A DNA stretch of 64,000 nt from Glandiceps talaboti (Eukaryota > Hemichordata > Enteropneusta > Spengelidae). Position 1 is the stretch's first letter. The number at the start of each line of letters is the position of its first letter. Below the pieces are notes generated by a model. It was given only the letters and a program-made list of their open reading frames with translations, did not search any database and was not told where the DNA came from. The stretch is taken from assembly GCF_964340395.1 (NCBI RefSeq), contig NC_135551.1, positions 28,966,880 to 29,030,879 on the forward strand. Reading direction: 5' to 3'. A program made the position numbers and the translations under genes. Positions 1-17,825 of this stretch are shown in pieces.

Positions 1-88
1 CTGGACTAGGCCGATTTACACAAATCTTCGAATTCGGAAGTTGTATGATTACTATTTGAATAATTGGTTATTGAAATTAAGAGCTTAC

Positions 89-534
89 CTGAGTAGTACA
101 CCCTTTGTTTTACCACTTAGTTTCCGATATAAAACCCATGGTGGTGGGGGCAGTCTATTTGGAAATTCCCCCTCATTTCTGAAAACTGTTTGGACGTCTT
201 TCGGGTCGCAGATTGAAACCCTGGAGAGAGTTCCGAACTTTTGTTTCCATAGTGAACCATATTTCTGTCGGGCCTCTGAAAGCGTGATCCAGGGCTTTGT
301 ATCAAGCTTTCTGATGCCAAGAGCAACTCCTAACGCCTTCAACGGCAGTGACATGGTTTCCAGAATGCTATGTTTCTGCATGGGAAGTTCATCGAACGAT
401 TTGATCGCTTCATTCGTTTGAGGTATATCTACATGATGTCCTATGGTTGACGTGGAACGAATCGCAGGGTTCAACATTCGACGACACATAGTCTGATTAT
501 GGAAGCCGTGGATAAATCGCAACATGGCACACAT
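89..534 (-). CDS. Mitochondrial-type cytochrome P450, first coding exon (partial)
   Basis: Predicted N-terminal exon of a mitochondrial-clan cytochrome P450 (haem monooxygenase, inner mitochondrial membrane, reduced through adrenodoxin). The chosen ATG (minus strand, 532-534) opens a basic, Ser/Thr-rich leader suited to mitochondrial import. It is followed by the family's N-terminal block: a PL(K)ALG-type stretch, a W..L.EARQKYGSLWKQKFG segment, an ICDPKDVQTVFRNEGEFPNR segment and a final GVLL. The exon stops at CAG|GTAAGC (donor at 88-87), where the family's coding sequence normally continues, so the haem-binding Cys region lies off the left edge. The frame is open upstream to 708 but that part does not look like P450. 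CYP family (for example CYP10/24/27-like) cannot be assigned from this exon. Bases 1-88 are intron. Confidence 0.85.
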
Positions 535-911
535 GCTTGAATGATATAACCGTAATTCGTTGTAAGTGGTGTCCTTGTTATTAGAAAGGGCCACATGAAC
601 TGCTCTTTCAATCACTGCATCCAAATCCAGTAGCAAAAACGGTTTATCGCCATTTGTCGAAGTAAACGCCGAGCGTATACCGATGGTGCCTATCAAAATG
701 TGGGTCACTCTTCGACCTTATTTAAACTTTAACCTCCCTCCATAGACTGATAGAGGGCGTCAACAATCCAATTTGGCCCGATTGTTTTGGTTGGAAATAC
801 AGTCTGGAAAAAATGTAAAAACTATCCAAATGTACAATAGAATGTACGATAGTTGTTGCAGTGAACCACTTGATTAGCCAGCCGGACTTTCTTAATAGTT
901 TGCCCGGCATG

Positions 912-1648
912 TGTATTGTTCACAGTTGCAGCATTGTATATACAAAGAAACCCCTTATTTGGTATTGTTTACAGTTGCAGTATTGTATATACAAAGAAAC
1001 CCCTTATTTGGTATTGTTCACAGTTGCAGCATTGTATATACAAAGAAACTCCTTATTTGGTATTGTTCACAGTTGCAGCATTGTAATTACAAAGAAACCC
1101 CTTATTTGGTATTGTTCACAGTTGCAGCATTGTATATACAAAGAAACCTCTTATTTGGTATTGTTCACAGTTGCAGCATTGTATATACAAAGAAACCCCT
1201 TATTTGGTATTGTTCACAGTTGCAGCATTGTAATTACAAAGAAACCCCTTATTTGGTATTGTTCACAGTTGCAGCATTGTATATACAAAGAAACCCCTTA
1301 TTTGGTATTGTTCACAGTTGCAGCATTGTATATACAAAGAAACCCCTTATTTGGTATTGTTTACAGTTGCAGCATCGTATATTCAAAGAAACTCCTTATT
1401 TGGTATTGTTTACAGTTGCAGCATTGTATATACAAAGAAACCCCTTATTTGGTATTGTTTACAGTTGCAGCATCGTATATTCAAAGAAACTCCTTATTTG
1501 GTATTGTTTACAGTTGCAGTATTGTATATACAAAGAAACTCCTTATTTGGTATTGTTCACAGTTGCAGCATCGTATATACAAAGAAACTCCTTATTTGGT
1601 ATTGTTTACAGTTGCAGCATTATATATACAAAGAAACTCCTTATTTGG
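912..1648. repeat. 49-bp minisatellite, about 15 copies
   Basis: Tandem array with a 49-bp unit containing TTGCAGCATTGTATATACAA, AAGAAACCCCTTATTTGG and TATTGTTCACAG. Variants include TTCACAG/TTTACAG, AACCCC/AACTCC, TATATACAA/TAATTACAA and CATTG/CATCG. Because 49 is not a multiple of 3 and the unit lacks stops on the plus strand, all three plus frames stay open, which creates three apparently long ORFs that are not genes. It lies a few hundred bases upstream of the P450 start. Confidence 0.95.
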
Positions 1649-3770
1649 GAAATTGATTAATTAACAAACCCTACCACAGATGAAGATATATCCATAAATG
1701 TAATATTAATTGGAGTTTGTGTTATGTGTGTTAGTAGAGATTAGAGAGAAACATTCAATTTTCTCTTTGCAACCATCACACTTTCATCACAAGTTAGTAG
1801 CAGAGAGTCACTTTGCTACAATGAACACCATGACGCACCCCATTGGGCGTTGCGTTGCCGATGGTAGCCAATCAGGTTAACAGTTTTAGGCCGATCTAAG
1901 AATTTCAACGAAATTCCTTTATTTCACACGGAAATACATATCACGGTCATAATGCATAGATTATTCAAGATGACGTCATGCGCAATTGTCAAAATTAATA
2001 GAATATGAAAAGGCAGCACGGCCAATAAATTTCTGAATTTATTTGGACGACTAAAGATTATTATTAACCCAGAGATGAAAACTAGTTTGCTAAGATAAGC
2101 AGAAATATGCATTTGAAGAACAAAAACATATGTTGAACTTTTACATATGCACTTTATACTTTCAATATTCACAGTTTAGAAATGTCCACGTCCCTCTTTT
2201 TTTTCCTACATTTTCTGCAAGTGTAATATACAGGAAATGGATGTGGTCCATTACAATATATATGTATAATATTATTTAGTGCTCGGTCAACATCATACAC
2301 CTAATACTCACAGAACTATGACTCAGTCCAACACAGGTCTCGGAATTACACTGGGAGGGGGGGGGGACTCATTGTATAATAAGTGACCCATGGTTCCCCT
2401 GGATTCAGGTGTATGATATGTTTACCTTATACTTTGATCTTATGTTGCATGCCGGTAGCGTAGCCACTTATGGTGATAACTGTATTATAAAGTATTCGAG
2501 ACAAGTGAATAATTTTGGTATTAGTATTTCAAGGTAAGGTTCTTAATCTTGTTGCACTCCCTGAAGACTTTTTATTCGATTAGAGATGCCTATTGCAAGT
2601 TGTTCGTATACCATTATATAGAGGGCGCTAAACCCGATGCCACTGGAAGAAAATTCCAGATGTGATAAATTCTTTTTAATAAATACAAATAATATTTATG
2701 TATGATATGTATGCAATGCTATGGAAATGTGTCAATGGGTTTTAAATATTCACTACAGCTTAGTATGTTGTTGGATATAAAAAGTCTTGTATGGTACAGG
2801 TTAATAAACTTTTGCTATGGTCGTTGTTTATATATAGTGTGGGAATAATAAATCCCTCAATACATACAGCTGGTGTGATTTCATTTTTTTTCTCGACCCT
2901 TTTTATTGGATGGAGAGATTGTGAGATATTGATTTTTTTGGAACCACTGTTGGAGTATTTTAAAAATGGAAACACGTAAAGGTATATTTAAAACTGATAA
3001 AAAGAGTGCTAACAATGCCCCTCAATGACGTCACAAAATTGTTGGGAACTGACTGAAAAAAGGTCATTTTAAGGTTTTTGCAGACGCTTTTTTAAAGTTT
3101 TAAGAGCAGAATACGTTTCACAAACATGTCGTCTACCAAAATAGCAAGTGAATGTGAGCATTTTGAATCACCTTTAAGGTCAGACATTTGTAATCTGCTG
3201 TACTGACACTTTTAGCTTTTTAACAAGTATCTTGGGCTCATAACAATTTGAATTTCATATTTAAACCAGAGTAGATTTTGAAAACATTTTCCCTCTCCGT
3301 TTTGTTTTCTAATCACATGAAATATTCAAATCATCGGTGTGAACAAATGACTAAAACAACAATACTTTCAGTACTTTAAATTTTAACAACGAAACGAGGA
3401 GAAAAAAGATGATTGGGTCTAAAAGAGGGTGGTTAAGGGGTTTTGCTAACATTTCAAAATATACAAATTGTAATATTTACATTATTTGTATGCTTCTTAT
3501 CGGATTTGTGATGCAACAGTCTAGGATAGGGACATGCGATTTACTGTATTTTACCAACATAGAGGGGGCTCAGTGTTTAAAGTTGTTTGGTGCGCGTGAG
3601 TAGTATCTCAGAGCTGCATTCCTTTATGGTTGGAACCAGAGCTTGGGACCACGAAAAGTATTTTCAACTTATCCTGCAATGTGCAACCTCTCTGAAATGG
3701 AATTATAAATTTGACATATCTGCCTTAAGTTAGAAGATGCCTTCTGTTCACTAGGGTTCGGGCAGGACGA
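1649..3770. other. Intergenic, no gene recognised
   Basis: AT-rich sequence. Holds a G-run near 2355 and a weak 11-12 bp inverted pair (CATCATACACCT near 2290, AGGTGTATGAT near 2428) without a clear target duplication. The short open frames near 2791-2979 and 3409-3603 resemble no family and lack splice or codon support. Confidence 0.6.
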
Positions 3771-4630
3771 ATGGGTATTGGTGTGAGACAATGGTTGGGT
3801 ATTGGTGTGAGATAATAAATGGGTATTGGTGTGAGATAATAAATGGGTATTGGTGTGAGATGATAAATGGGTATTGGTGTGAGATAATAAATGGGTATTG
3901 GTGTGAGATGATAAATGGGTATTGGTGTGAGATGATAAATGGGTATTGGTCTGAGATGATAAATGGGTATTGGTCTGAGATGATAAATGGGTATTGGTCT
4001 GAGATGATAAATGGGTATTGGTCTGAGATGATAAATGGGTATTGGTCTGAGATGATAAATGGGTATTGGTCTGAGATGATAAATGGGTATTGGTCTGAGA
4101 TGATAAATGGGTATTGGTCTGAGATGATATATGGGTATTGGTGTGAGATGATAAATGGGTATTGGTCTGAGATGATAAATGGGTATTGGTCTGAGATAAT
4201 AAAATGGTATTGGTGTGAGATAATAAATGGGTATTGGTATGAGACAATGGTTGGGTATTGGTGTGAGATAATGATGGGTATTGGTGTGAGACAATGGTTG
4301 GGTATTGGTGTGAGATAATAAATGGGTATTGGTATGAGACAATGGTTGGGTATTGGTGTGAGATAATGATGGGTATTGGTCTGAGACAATGGTTGGGTAT
4401 TGGTGTGAGACAATAAATGAGTATTGGTGTGAGACAATGGTTGGGTATTGGTGTGAGATAATGATGGGTATTGGTGTGAGATGATAAATGGGTATTGGTC
4501 TGAGATAATAAATGGGTATTGGTGTGAGATAATGATGGGTATTGGTCTGAGACAATGGTTGGGTATTGGTGTGAGATAATGATGGGTATTGGTGTGAGAC
4601 AATGGTTGGGTATTGGTGTGAGAGAATGAA
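3771..4630. repeat. 24-bp minisatellite, about 36 copies
   Basis: Tandem array of GGGTATTGGTGTGAG plus a variable 8-9 base joint. Joint types are ATAATAAAT or ATGATAAAT (24-bp unit), ACAATGGTT (24 bp) and a shorter ATAATGAT (23 bp). The first two thirds are almost pure ATGATAAAT units with GGTCTGAG. The last third mixes the three joint types in a higher-order alternation. Open frames on both strands (up to 331 codons) are by-products of the 24-bp period. Confidence 0.95.
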
Positions 4631-5288
4631 TGTGAGACAATGACTACAAAGATCGCAAAAATATTTAATTACGAATTTGATAAGTATGACGTCAGATGAC
4701 TTTGCGATGGGAGTGTACATGTGCCAAATATTGACGTCACAGCAACAGCCAATACTCCATCCAAATTACACAAACGAGTACAAAACAAACATCTGGGGAA
4801 GTAAGGCACTTGTAGCAGCAGTATTTCTCTTTAAGCACAAGCCTCTCGAGATCTCCTAAGCTAGTCTGATTTGCTAATGTGTATAACACTACAACCAAGA
4901 TCAAAGTTGTGTTCAAATATACAATTTATACAACATCATTATGATTGTACCAACTGTATATTCATGTTCATTTGAGGGCCTGTGTGCCTATTCGTGAGTT
5001 TGTATTATTTATTTATTGCATGAGTGTACCTACAACAGTGCTTCATAAAAGTGATAATCAGTCAAGGTAATTACCAGACATAAAAATTTCCATACGAAAA
5101 ACAGTTTAGTGTTATCCCTGGCCAGATAACAAACACAAAGTCTAACATTGTTTTTCAAAACAATGTATTCACCAAACAAACATGTCTGTGAGTATTACAC
5201 TCTGTCTGGGCCTAATACTATCATTGATGCATGTTACACATGCTTTCAATTACACTTCCACAAAGCGACAGAGTCAAAGGGGAAAATT
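4631..5288. other. Intergenic, no gene recognised
   Basis: Plain AT-rich sequence between the 24-bp array and a small MITE. The 128-codon open frame at 5148-5534 is not accepted as a gene, because its middle is made of a MITE copy (5289-5376). Confidence 0.5.
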
Positions 5289-5376
5289 CATCGTCGCAAA
5301 CCACGGCCTCTTTTACGGCACAGTCTCGTTATTTCGAAGTGTAGCGGAAGAAATAACAGCTCTGGTTTGCGGGAAT
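5289..5376 (+). mobile_element. Small MITE-like element (88 bp), copy 1
   Basis: Starts CATCGTCGCAAACCAC and ends CTCTGGTTTGCGGGAAT, so the ends form imperfect inverted termini around CGCAAACCA. It is flanked by the same 9-mer, GGGAAAATT, at 5280-5288 and 5377-5385, a probable target-site duplication. A second copy is inverted at 54221-54312 and a diverged piece lies near 27782-27857. It encodes nothing, so it would be a non-autonomous element moved in trans. Confidence 0.7.
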
Positions 5377-5744
5377 GGGAAAATTACAATTGGATGAATT
5401 ATAATGATGTTGCGTACACTACGTACTTTCCACACAACTTTGATCTAGGTTGTATTTTAGAGAGGTCGCGCGATGCGGATTTAGTGAAAATATTTTCCTG
5501 GGTCTCTGTACACGTAGAAATGCAGATGAAATAAAACCAGCCTTCCCCCTTTTCCCCTTTTAACAGACTTAATCATTCCATTAATAGCATCATTTGATGA
5601 CTATTTCATATACAACAATAAACATTGTCTATTAACATGTCCATACAGCCGATCTCAAATTCCGTTTAGACACGTCAAACTTCAGTGAAGTTCATTGAAC
5701 CATATCTGAAAACGACTGTCATCACTGTGGTCATTGCTGGTAAC

Positions 5745-6812
5745 ATGGAGCCTGAATTAAGTGAATCTAGATGGTTATTCTCCACACAAGACGCGAGTAA
5801 TACACAGTCCAACAGTAATGATAGATTTGGAACCGGATTATCTTCGATCTACAGGAGGTTTCGTCAAGTTATGGGAGTATTACTTGCTTTAGCCTGTGGC
5901 TTATCCTACGGAACAGCAATTTACATAACGAGTTATATCTCAGGCAACGGAGTGTCACCAATTCAACAAAACGTATTGGCATATGGAACTGTATTTATTG
6001 CATTTCTACCAGTGGTTATCTTTCAAAAAGTACAACTCCTGTACCCTGATGTAAAACAAACCATCCTTCTTGTAAGCTTTGGCATAATATATTGTCTCCA
6101 AACAATATCAGTCAAATTTTCAGTGGCTATGATTCCAATTGCAGGAAATGCTACTGCAATCAAGATAGCATGTTTTGTCTTTTTCAGTATTATTGGAGAT
6201 TTGGTTTTCTATAAAGACCCTCTACTTCTATCCCAAGTGTTAGCCTCTGTTATAAGTATAGTTGGCGTACTGCTGATCACACATCCGATTTTTCTGTTTG
6301 GATCTTTTGATTCTGGATCAAAGGAAGAAGACTCCACGTCATTTCATATTATCCTGGGTTATTGTTTGGCCTTGGTCTCTGGCGTCATGTTTGCGGCAGT
6401 TTTGCTGATTAGTCGTGGACTTGCCGAAGAAGTATCCGTTCATGCCAGGACATTTTATGCGAGTTTATTAACTGCATTGTTATGTACTATGTTGATAGCC
6501 TGCGGTGTACAAACTTCAGTATGGACAATGTCGCCTAACATAGCATGGAATATCGTGGCATTATGTATTTTCCTTTCCATTGGGACCTATTGCCTTAACT
6601 TTAGTTCACGTGATGAAAAGGCAGCTGTAGTGTCGATTGTAATCACTGTAGAACTTCCAGTGACTTACACATTGCAATACATTGTCAGTGGTGACCATCC
6701 AGTACCCATTGAATTGGCAGGTAGTGTCGTTATTTGTCTTGCAATTTTCGTATTGGTTGGAAATATCGTATGGAAACATTGTAAACCGACACAAGAGAAT
6801 AATACAGTTTAG
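5745..6812 (+). CDS. SLC35G/EamA-like drug/metabolite transporter superfamily protein
   Basis: Intronless open frame of 355 aa from the preferred ATG (AACATGG context); an in-frame upstream ATG at 5685 would add 20 aa. It has about ten hydrophobic segments in two halves, as in EamA-type DMT proteins. The first half begins VMGVLLALACGLSYG, and a Lys-rich loop (GSKEEDS) separates the halves. The second half begins HIILGYCLALVSGVMFAA, and the last helix runs into a short polar tail (KPTQENN). SLC35G members are multipass membrane proteins of uncertain substrate; some are intronless, as here. The substrate is not readable from sequence. It is probably complete, although an upstream untranslated exon cannot be excluded. 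Confidence 0.8.
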   Translation: MEPELSESRWLFSTQDASNTQSNSNDRFGTGLSSIYRRFRQVMGVLLALACGLSYGTAIYITSYISGNGVSPIQQNVLAYGTVFIAFLPVVIFQKVQLLYPDVKQTILLVSFGIIYCLQTISVKFSVAMIPIAGNATAIKIACFVFFSIIGDLVFYKDPLLLSQVLASVISIVGVLLITHPIFLFGSFDSGSKEEDSTSFHIILGYCLALVSGVMFAAVLLISRGLAEEVSVHARTFYASLLTALLCTMLIACGVQTSVWTMSPNIAWNIVALCIFLSIGTYCLNFSSRDEKAAVVSIVITVELPVTYTLQYIVSGDHPVPIELAGSVVICLAIFVLVGNIVWKHCKPTQENNTV

Positions 6813-9492
6813 TAATTTATATAAAGTGTTCACGTCATTATTATCTACTGGAAAATCAGACTGGATACTGATTAATACATGACTAACATGTCATTGAATG
6901 TGTATAATACGACAGATGAGTTAATTTGAGAGCCTCGCTGCTACCATTCTTTTGTGAATGACATGGCTTAAGCCCTGGGGTAACGCTTGAATCATAGGCA
7001 TTTACCCGTATAAACAGTGTGGACATTGTTTGGTAACCCACAATCCCCGAGGAAACATATGTATAATCTCAGATCACTGTAGAGTGTGGTCTGATGTATA
7101 ATCTTGTCATTTTAACCAGTCAACAACAGTCCTTTCTTTCATGCTTTGATGTTAATGTTGATATAAAATCCTATGAAATCAGTGTTAGTTTGACGTTATA
7201 ATGCTCCAAGTATGATTCCGTGGACTATCCCACGAGCTGAGCCACAGACTAGAATTTGTTGTCCGTAGAGTTCATGCGAATATCTCAAGTTGCCACTCTC
7301 ATAGCAGCCATGGGTGTATGTAAAGTAATGTGGGCATTCGACCAGTAGTTAATTTTTTACGAAAAATGTGATCGAAGAATTGCAGCATGAAATGAGAAAT
7401 TGGGGGGGGGGGGGGCAAGGCATACCGATTGTTACACAAATGAGCTATAAATAAGAAATTTGGGGGCGAGGCATACGTAATATATCTTGCACAACTAAGC
7501 TAGAAATAAGAAATTTGAGGGGAGGAGGTTCGAATCATACCGAATGTTACACAACTAAGCTAGATATAAGTAAATTTGGGGCGAGGCATGCTGAAAGTTA
7601 CACAATTAAGCTGAACAGTTTGTATAAGGAGACGGACTTGATTAGCAAGTAGCTATTTTTCTGGTCTCCTTTTACCTACCTCAAAACATGTATCATTTAT
7701 TATGACTACAAATGTAAATTTAATAAGTAGGTAATAAAGAAGAAGAATATATTTCACCATTTCGCCACACACAATTAATTGATTGTGATTATTTAATGTA
7801 GAGTAAATACATGTATGTATATTATTGTTGATAAGTATTGAACTTTGTCTAATGTGTGTATTTCATGCACAGGTTCACCCCAAGTTGTGTACTTTCACCA
7901 CTTCTGTATATTTTCAATTTGTATAACGATAATTAGCCAATATTATGATAGTGTTACGGGTCACAGATCTAAATTATATCCATTCAGGATATTTTGGTAA
8001 TTTTCATCGTGTACTCTATATTGAAGTCAAAAAACTTTGTACATACAGTGACATTCCGTTGCGTAACAACAAAACCGAACAACAACGTTTCAATAGCACA
8101 GCAAATCTAGAAAAGTATGAGACGCTCATCCTAAAATGTAATTTATCTCCGTATTACCACACCCCTCACTATTCATTATTTGCATTATACCCTATGTTAA
8201 TTAAATTGATTGTTTCTTGATTTTGTTTACAGTTGTAGTTATTATATTCTTTTTAAAGTGGAAATGTTTCTGTTTTAATTTGTTATGTCTGATTTTTTCA
8301 TTCACTGCAGCTGTGGCACAAAGAATTGCCTATTCGGGAGACAATAAACCTGAGTTGTGTTATGTGGGTTGTGTTGTGTTGTGTTGTGTTGTGTTGTGTT
8401 GTGTTGTGTTGTGTTCTGTTGTAATGTAATTTTGAGTGGTACAATCTCACAATTTTATAGTTTTCTTTCATCTTTTAACACCGTGACGATGCCTTTGTAT
8501 ACATGGCCTTTTCAGACGAACAATTTCTGGAATCTGGACTACATTATGTAAGTAGCTTTGCTTGTGTTTAATTCAATCAACAATAAACCCCGTTTAATAG
8601 AGGCAAATTTGATTGATGACCGTCCTTGAAAACCATTGTACATTTATTTAAATTGCCATTTAACAGAAGTCTACAGAACATACAGGTAAAACTGCATACA
8701 AAGTAAAAAATAGAATTGTCAAAAGGATTGAACATGGCTGTTGTATCGACTTTTCCCATGATTCATTGCTCCAAAACTGTATCTTAGTCAAAAGTAGGAA
8801 AAGGGTATTGTGAAGACGTTATCAAAGTATTTTACTCAAAGATATTTCTTCTTATTTAATCGTTGCCAAATTCAAAATTATGCAAATTTGAGGTGTAAAA
8901 TTCCAAAATTTCGCTTGGAAGGCACATGTTTTAGATTTAACGCTATCAAATTACCCAAGAAAAGTTGTCTTTTGGTTTTTACCCAAGATGCTGACAAGAC
9001 TATTTTTTTCTGAAATTGGAACTGGACTATATAACGACTTCGACCAACGAAAGTCGGTGACACTGTTTGAGTCGAAGCCGCGTATATATAACAACTTATG
9101 CACAGGATATAATAGAGCCAAGGCCTAATTATAGTTCGTTGACGTTGTATTAATACCACAAAGTGAAATACTCACTTACAACAATAAACAGAAAACGATG
9201 TGTTCTAACTTTCTCTAATTTTCATATACTAGTGCAAGAGTACTATAGGGTCATCACATGAACAGTATATAGTTCTACATATATAGAAACATAGTAAAGT
9301 GTCACCAATTAAATTCTTTCTTCTTTTCTTCTTTTTTTGCCCTCCGTCTGTGTGCGAGAAGGTTTGTCAGTACTGACAGTAGATTTTGAAGGGAAAAAAC
9401 CCTCAAAATTTCTGCAGAAGGCAGTATTTTTAATATACTATTGTAAATAGAAAGATCATACGAAAAATCTTCAGAATAATTGATACTTCGAT
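6813..9492. other. Intergenic with small repeats
   Basis: No gene recognised. Contains three to four diverged tandem copies of a 56-60 bp unit (about 7388-7615: AAGAAATTTGGGGGCGAGGCATAC followed by ACACAACTAAGC, with a G-run in the first copy) and a (TTGTG)n pentanucleotide tract (about 8369-8422). The open frames at 7945-8220 and 8217-8429 show no family resemblance. Confidence 0.5.
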
Positions 9493-9632
9493 AGTACAGG
9501 TTCTCGTATTAGGACAGTTTTGGTTAACCCGTCCGTTCTATTGTCCGAGTCGTAGCCGACGACAAGGTAACTTATGAGTTAACCAAAACTGTCCTAATAA
9601 GAACAGTAAATGGCCGAGAACGTACCTGTACT
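9493..9632. mobile_element. Foldback element with 22-bp perfect inverted core
   Basis: Arms 9507-9528 and 9578-9599 are perfect inverted repeats (TATTAGGACAGTTTTGGTTAAC). Outside them a second pair, AGTACAGGTTCTCG (9493-9506) and CGAGAACGTACCTGTACT (9615-9632), extends the fold with small insertions. The spacer has its own small hairpin (GTCGTAGCCGAC). No coding capacity. Read as a MITE-like foldback remnant; a structured RNA is a less likely alternative. Confidence 0.6.
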
Positions 9633-10169
9633 GTTGTAACGAAGTTTGAATTCAACGAGTTCAAAGTTTAGGTTTTTCACCAGAACTTGAGTCAACCTTG
9701 TTATCTACAGGCCTGTTATGTAACCTCTTACCCATTATCATGTTAATTACAAAAAAAAATCACTATAGAAATTTCATACCGCACATCTCGGTCAAATAAT
9801 CCGATATTTTCCCCAAAAGTTTAGTGTGAAATCCACGAACCTGACAAGGACTCGTTCTGTAATTAAAAAAATATGACAGTCTCAAATCGAGCAATATTTC
9901 AATTTACGCATCCGTAGTTCGTAACCCTGGTGCACATACGCATTGTCAAGTCATCAATGAACAAATCCTATATCATATGTCAGCTTTCGTAATATCTGTG
10001 CAACCAGAAATATTTTGAATTTTACATCGCTCTGTCCACCGAAAGCTGCATGCTGTATACATTTAACAGACGTATTCTAGGAAGTAACAATACTTTAATT
10101 CGAATCTGCATTGACTCGGATGCATACTTTCTCTCAAACTTTTGGAGAAAGTATAGGAGTGTCACTTGG

Positions 10170-10300
10170 TGAAGTGAAGTGGTTATAGAGTATGTCTTTG
10201 GATAGATAGGTAGAGAACTCAGAAGTACTGTGTTCGAGACCAGCAGAGGTAAGGGCGATTTTTAACACACCGACACTTTATTTACAGAATGACAGGTGCA
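10170..10300 (+). mobile_element. tRNA-like SINE head (possible)
   Basis: A good polymerase III B-box, GTTCGAGACC (about 10232), lies about 50 nt after an A-box-like TGGTTATAGAGT. No cloverleaf of a functional tRNA was found, so this is read as the head of a tRNA-derived SINE, now interrupted by the MITE at 10307. Confidence 0.4.
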
Positions 10301-10306
10301 TAAGGC

Positions 10307-10525
10307 CACAGGGGCGTGTAATATTTCATAGATTGTTGTTTTCCAGGTCTACAGACTAAATATAACAACCTTTTGATTAATATATATTCCTACATGTAAG
10401 GGGAAGAGACGTAGTATAGAGATTGATACATTTGTAGCAGCAAGATTCGTATGATATTTTCCTAAGAAAACGACATTCTAAGCAATAAGTAAACAACAAT
10501 CTATGAAATATTACACGCTCCTGTG
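10307..10525. mobile_element. hAT-like MITE, 219 bp, with 8-bp target duplication
   Basis: 35-bp terminal inverted repeats with one mismatch (10307-10341, starting CACAGGGGCGTGTAATATTT; 10491-10525). The element is flanked directly by the identical 8-mer CATAAGGC at 10299-10306 and 10526-10533. An 8-bp duplication is the hallmark of hAT transposases. It has no open frame, so it is non-autonomous. Confidence 0.85.
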
Positions 10526-11297
10526 CATAAGGCGTGGTAGCACAGTGTTAGGCAGGGAAGCACATGTTGATTGCATTGCTGTAACAGTGGGGACAGCGCC
10601 ATAGAAATTATAAATACGGACTTGTTTCAGTCATGGAACACTTTAAATTTCCGTTTGTGTAAAAACTGTCCCGTTAACTAAAAAAGTGTCCACTAAATGA
10701 AATTGAGAGCACAGTTAAAACAATGGGGAAGAGTCGAAAAGGAGTATAACTGTACATGTATCTAAATAGTTCTTTAAGACAATAAACAATTTTGATTTTG
10801 ACATTTATATTTCATCAGTGTTGTAGATTTAGGTACAAACAGAGAATGAAAGTAAAGTGAATTTTACATGACATATGCATTGTGGTTTTTTTCTGTGTTT
10901 GTTTTGTTTTGGTGTTTTCCCCAAGGGGAAATTCGAGGACGACAAAGTATTTAAGTGATGGAGCCTAACATAGTTTAGTGTACATACCCGTTTGTATATG
11001 TACAGGTAATATAAGCTATATAGCTAGTTAGTCATGTGTTTATGGTATTTTCATTTATTCACTCATACTTTGTTCTATTTATGCTGTTTTGTTTGTTTAC
11101 TTGATTTTGGTTGTTTTATTTGTTTCTAAATGGTTACTGGACTCCTGTGGTTTGAACCATGTTGACTCAGTAGTACATCCATGGGGGGGGGGGGGGGTGT
11201 AACCGAGACAAATACATACATGTGCACGAAATCAAAACTAGTATCAAAACTTACCAGAATTTTGAACGCATGCGCGTTGTCGATGAGAACTTTTAAG

Positions 11298-17346
<6,049 letters not shown>

Positions 17347-17788
17347 CACGATAACATGATAACATCCTAAATTTAGTGATGTTGGATCTAGTATTTTGGT
17401 CATAATAATGATGTCACAATCACTTGATAAGTATTATATTGACTTAAATACCACCATTACTTGAGATGGTTATCTCTATGTTTTTATTCATGTTGATGGA
17501 TGATTATTTAGAAATAATACATGGACTCACTGTCTTTTTTTAGTGTTGTCAATTTCATGCAAGCCTTGCAAGCTTGTGAGATCAGGAACCAAGTGAATGT
17601 AATAGGTTTTAGATGTCAGTGTTATTCTGGGTTGTTTGAAGTTCATCAAACCATGTGTGTGAAAACATACTAAATTATTGCAGTGATCTTGACATAGAGG
17701 TTGTTTGGGAACACATTACAACAATATATGTTGTTCTGTATATTGAAGTAAGTTATGTTTGTATTTAGCTTGATGGATAATGAAAAAT

Positions 17789-17825
<37 letters not shown>

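Noticed and set aside
861..1664. Three overlapping long plus-strand ORFs
   Set aside because: All are readings of the 49-bp tandem repeat in three phases; no start context, splice or family evidence.
2285..2440. MITE bounded by CATCATACACCT/AGGTGTATGAT
   Set aside because: Arms of only 11-12 bp without flanking duplication; may be chance.
3669..4720. Long ORFs on both strands (up to 331 codons)
   Set aside because: By-products of the 24-bp tandem repeat, which lacks stops in several frames.
5148..5534. 128-codon ORF upstream of the SLC35G-like gene
   Set aside because: Its middle is a MITE copy also found at 54221-54312; the frame is accidental.
10170..10300. Functional tRNA gene
   Set aside because: The B-box is good but the A-box is poor and no acceptor stem or anticodon arm could be folded; better read as a SINE head.
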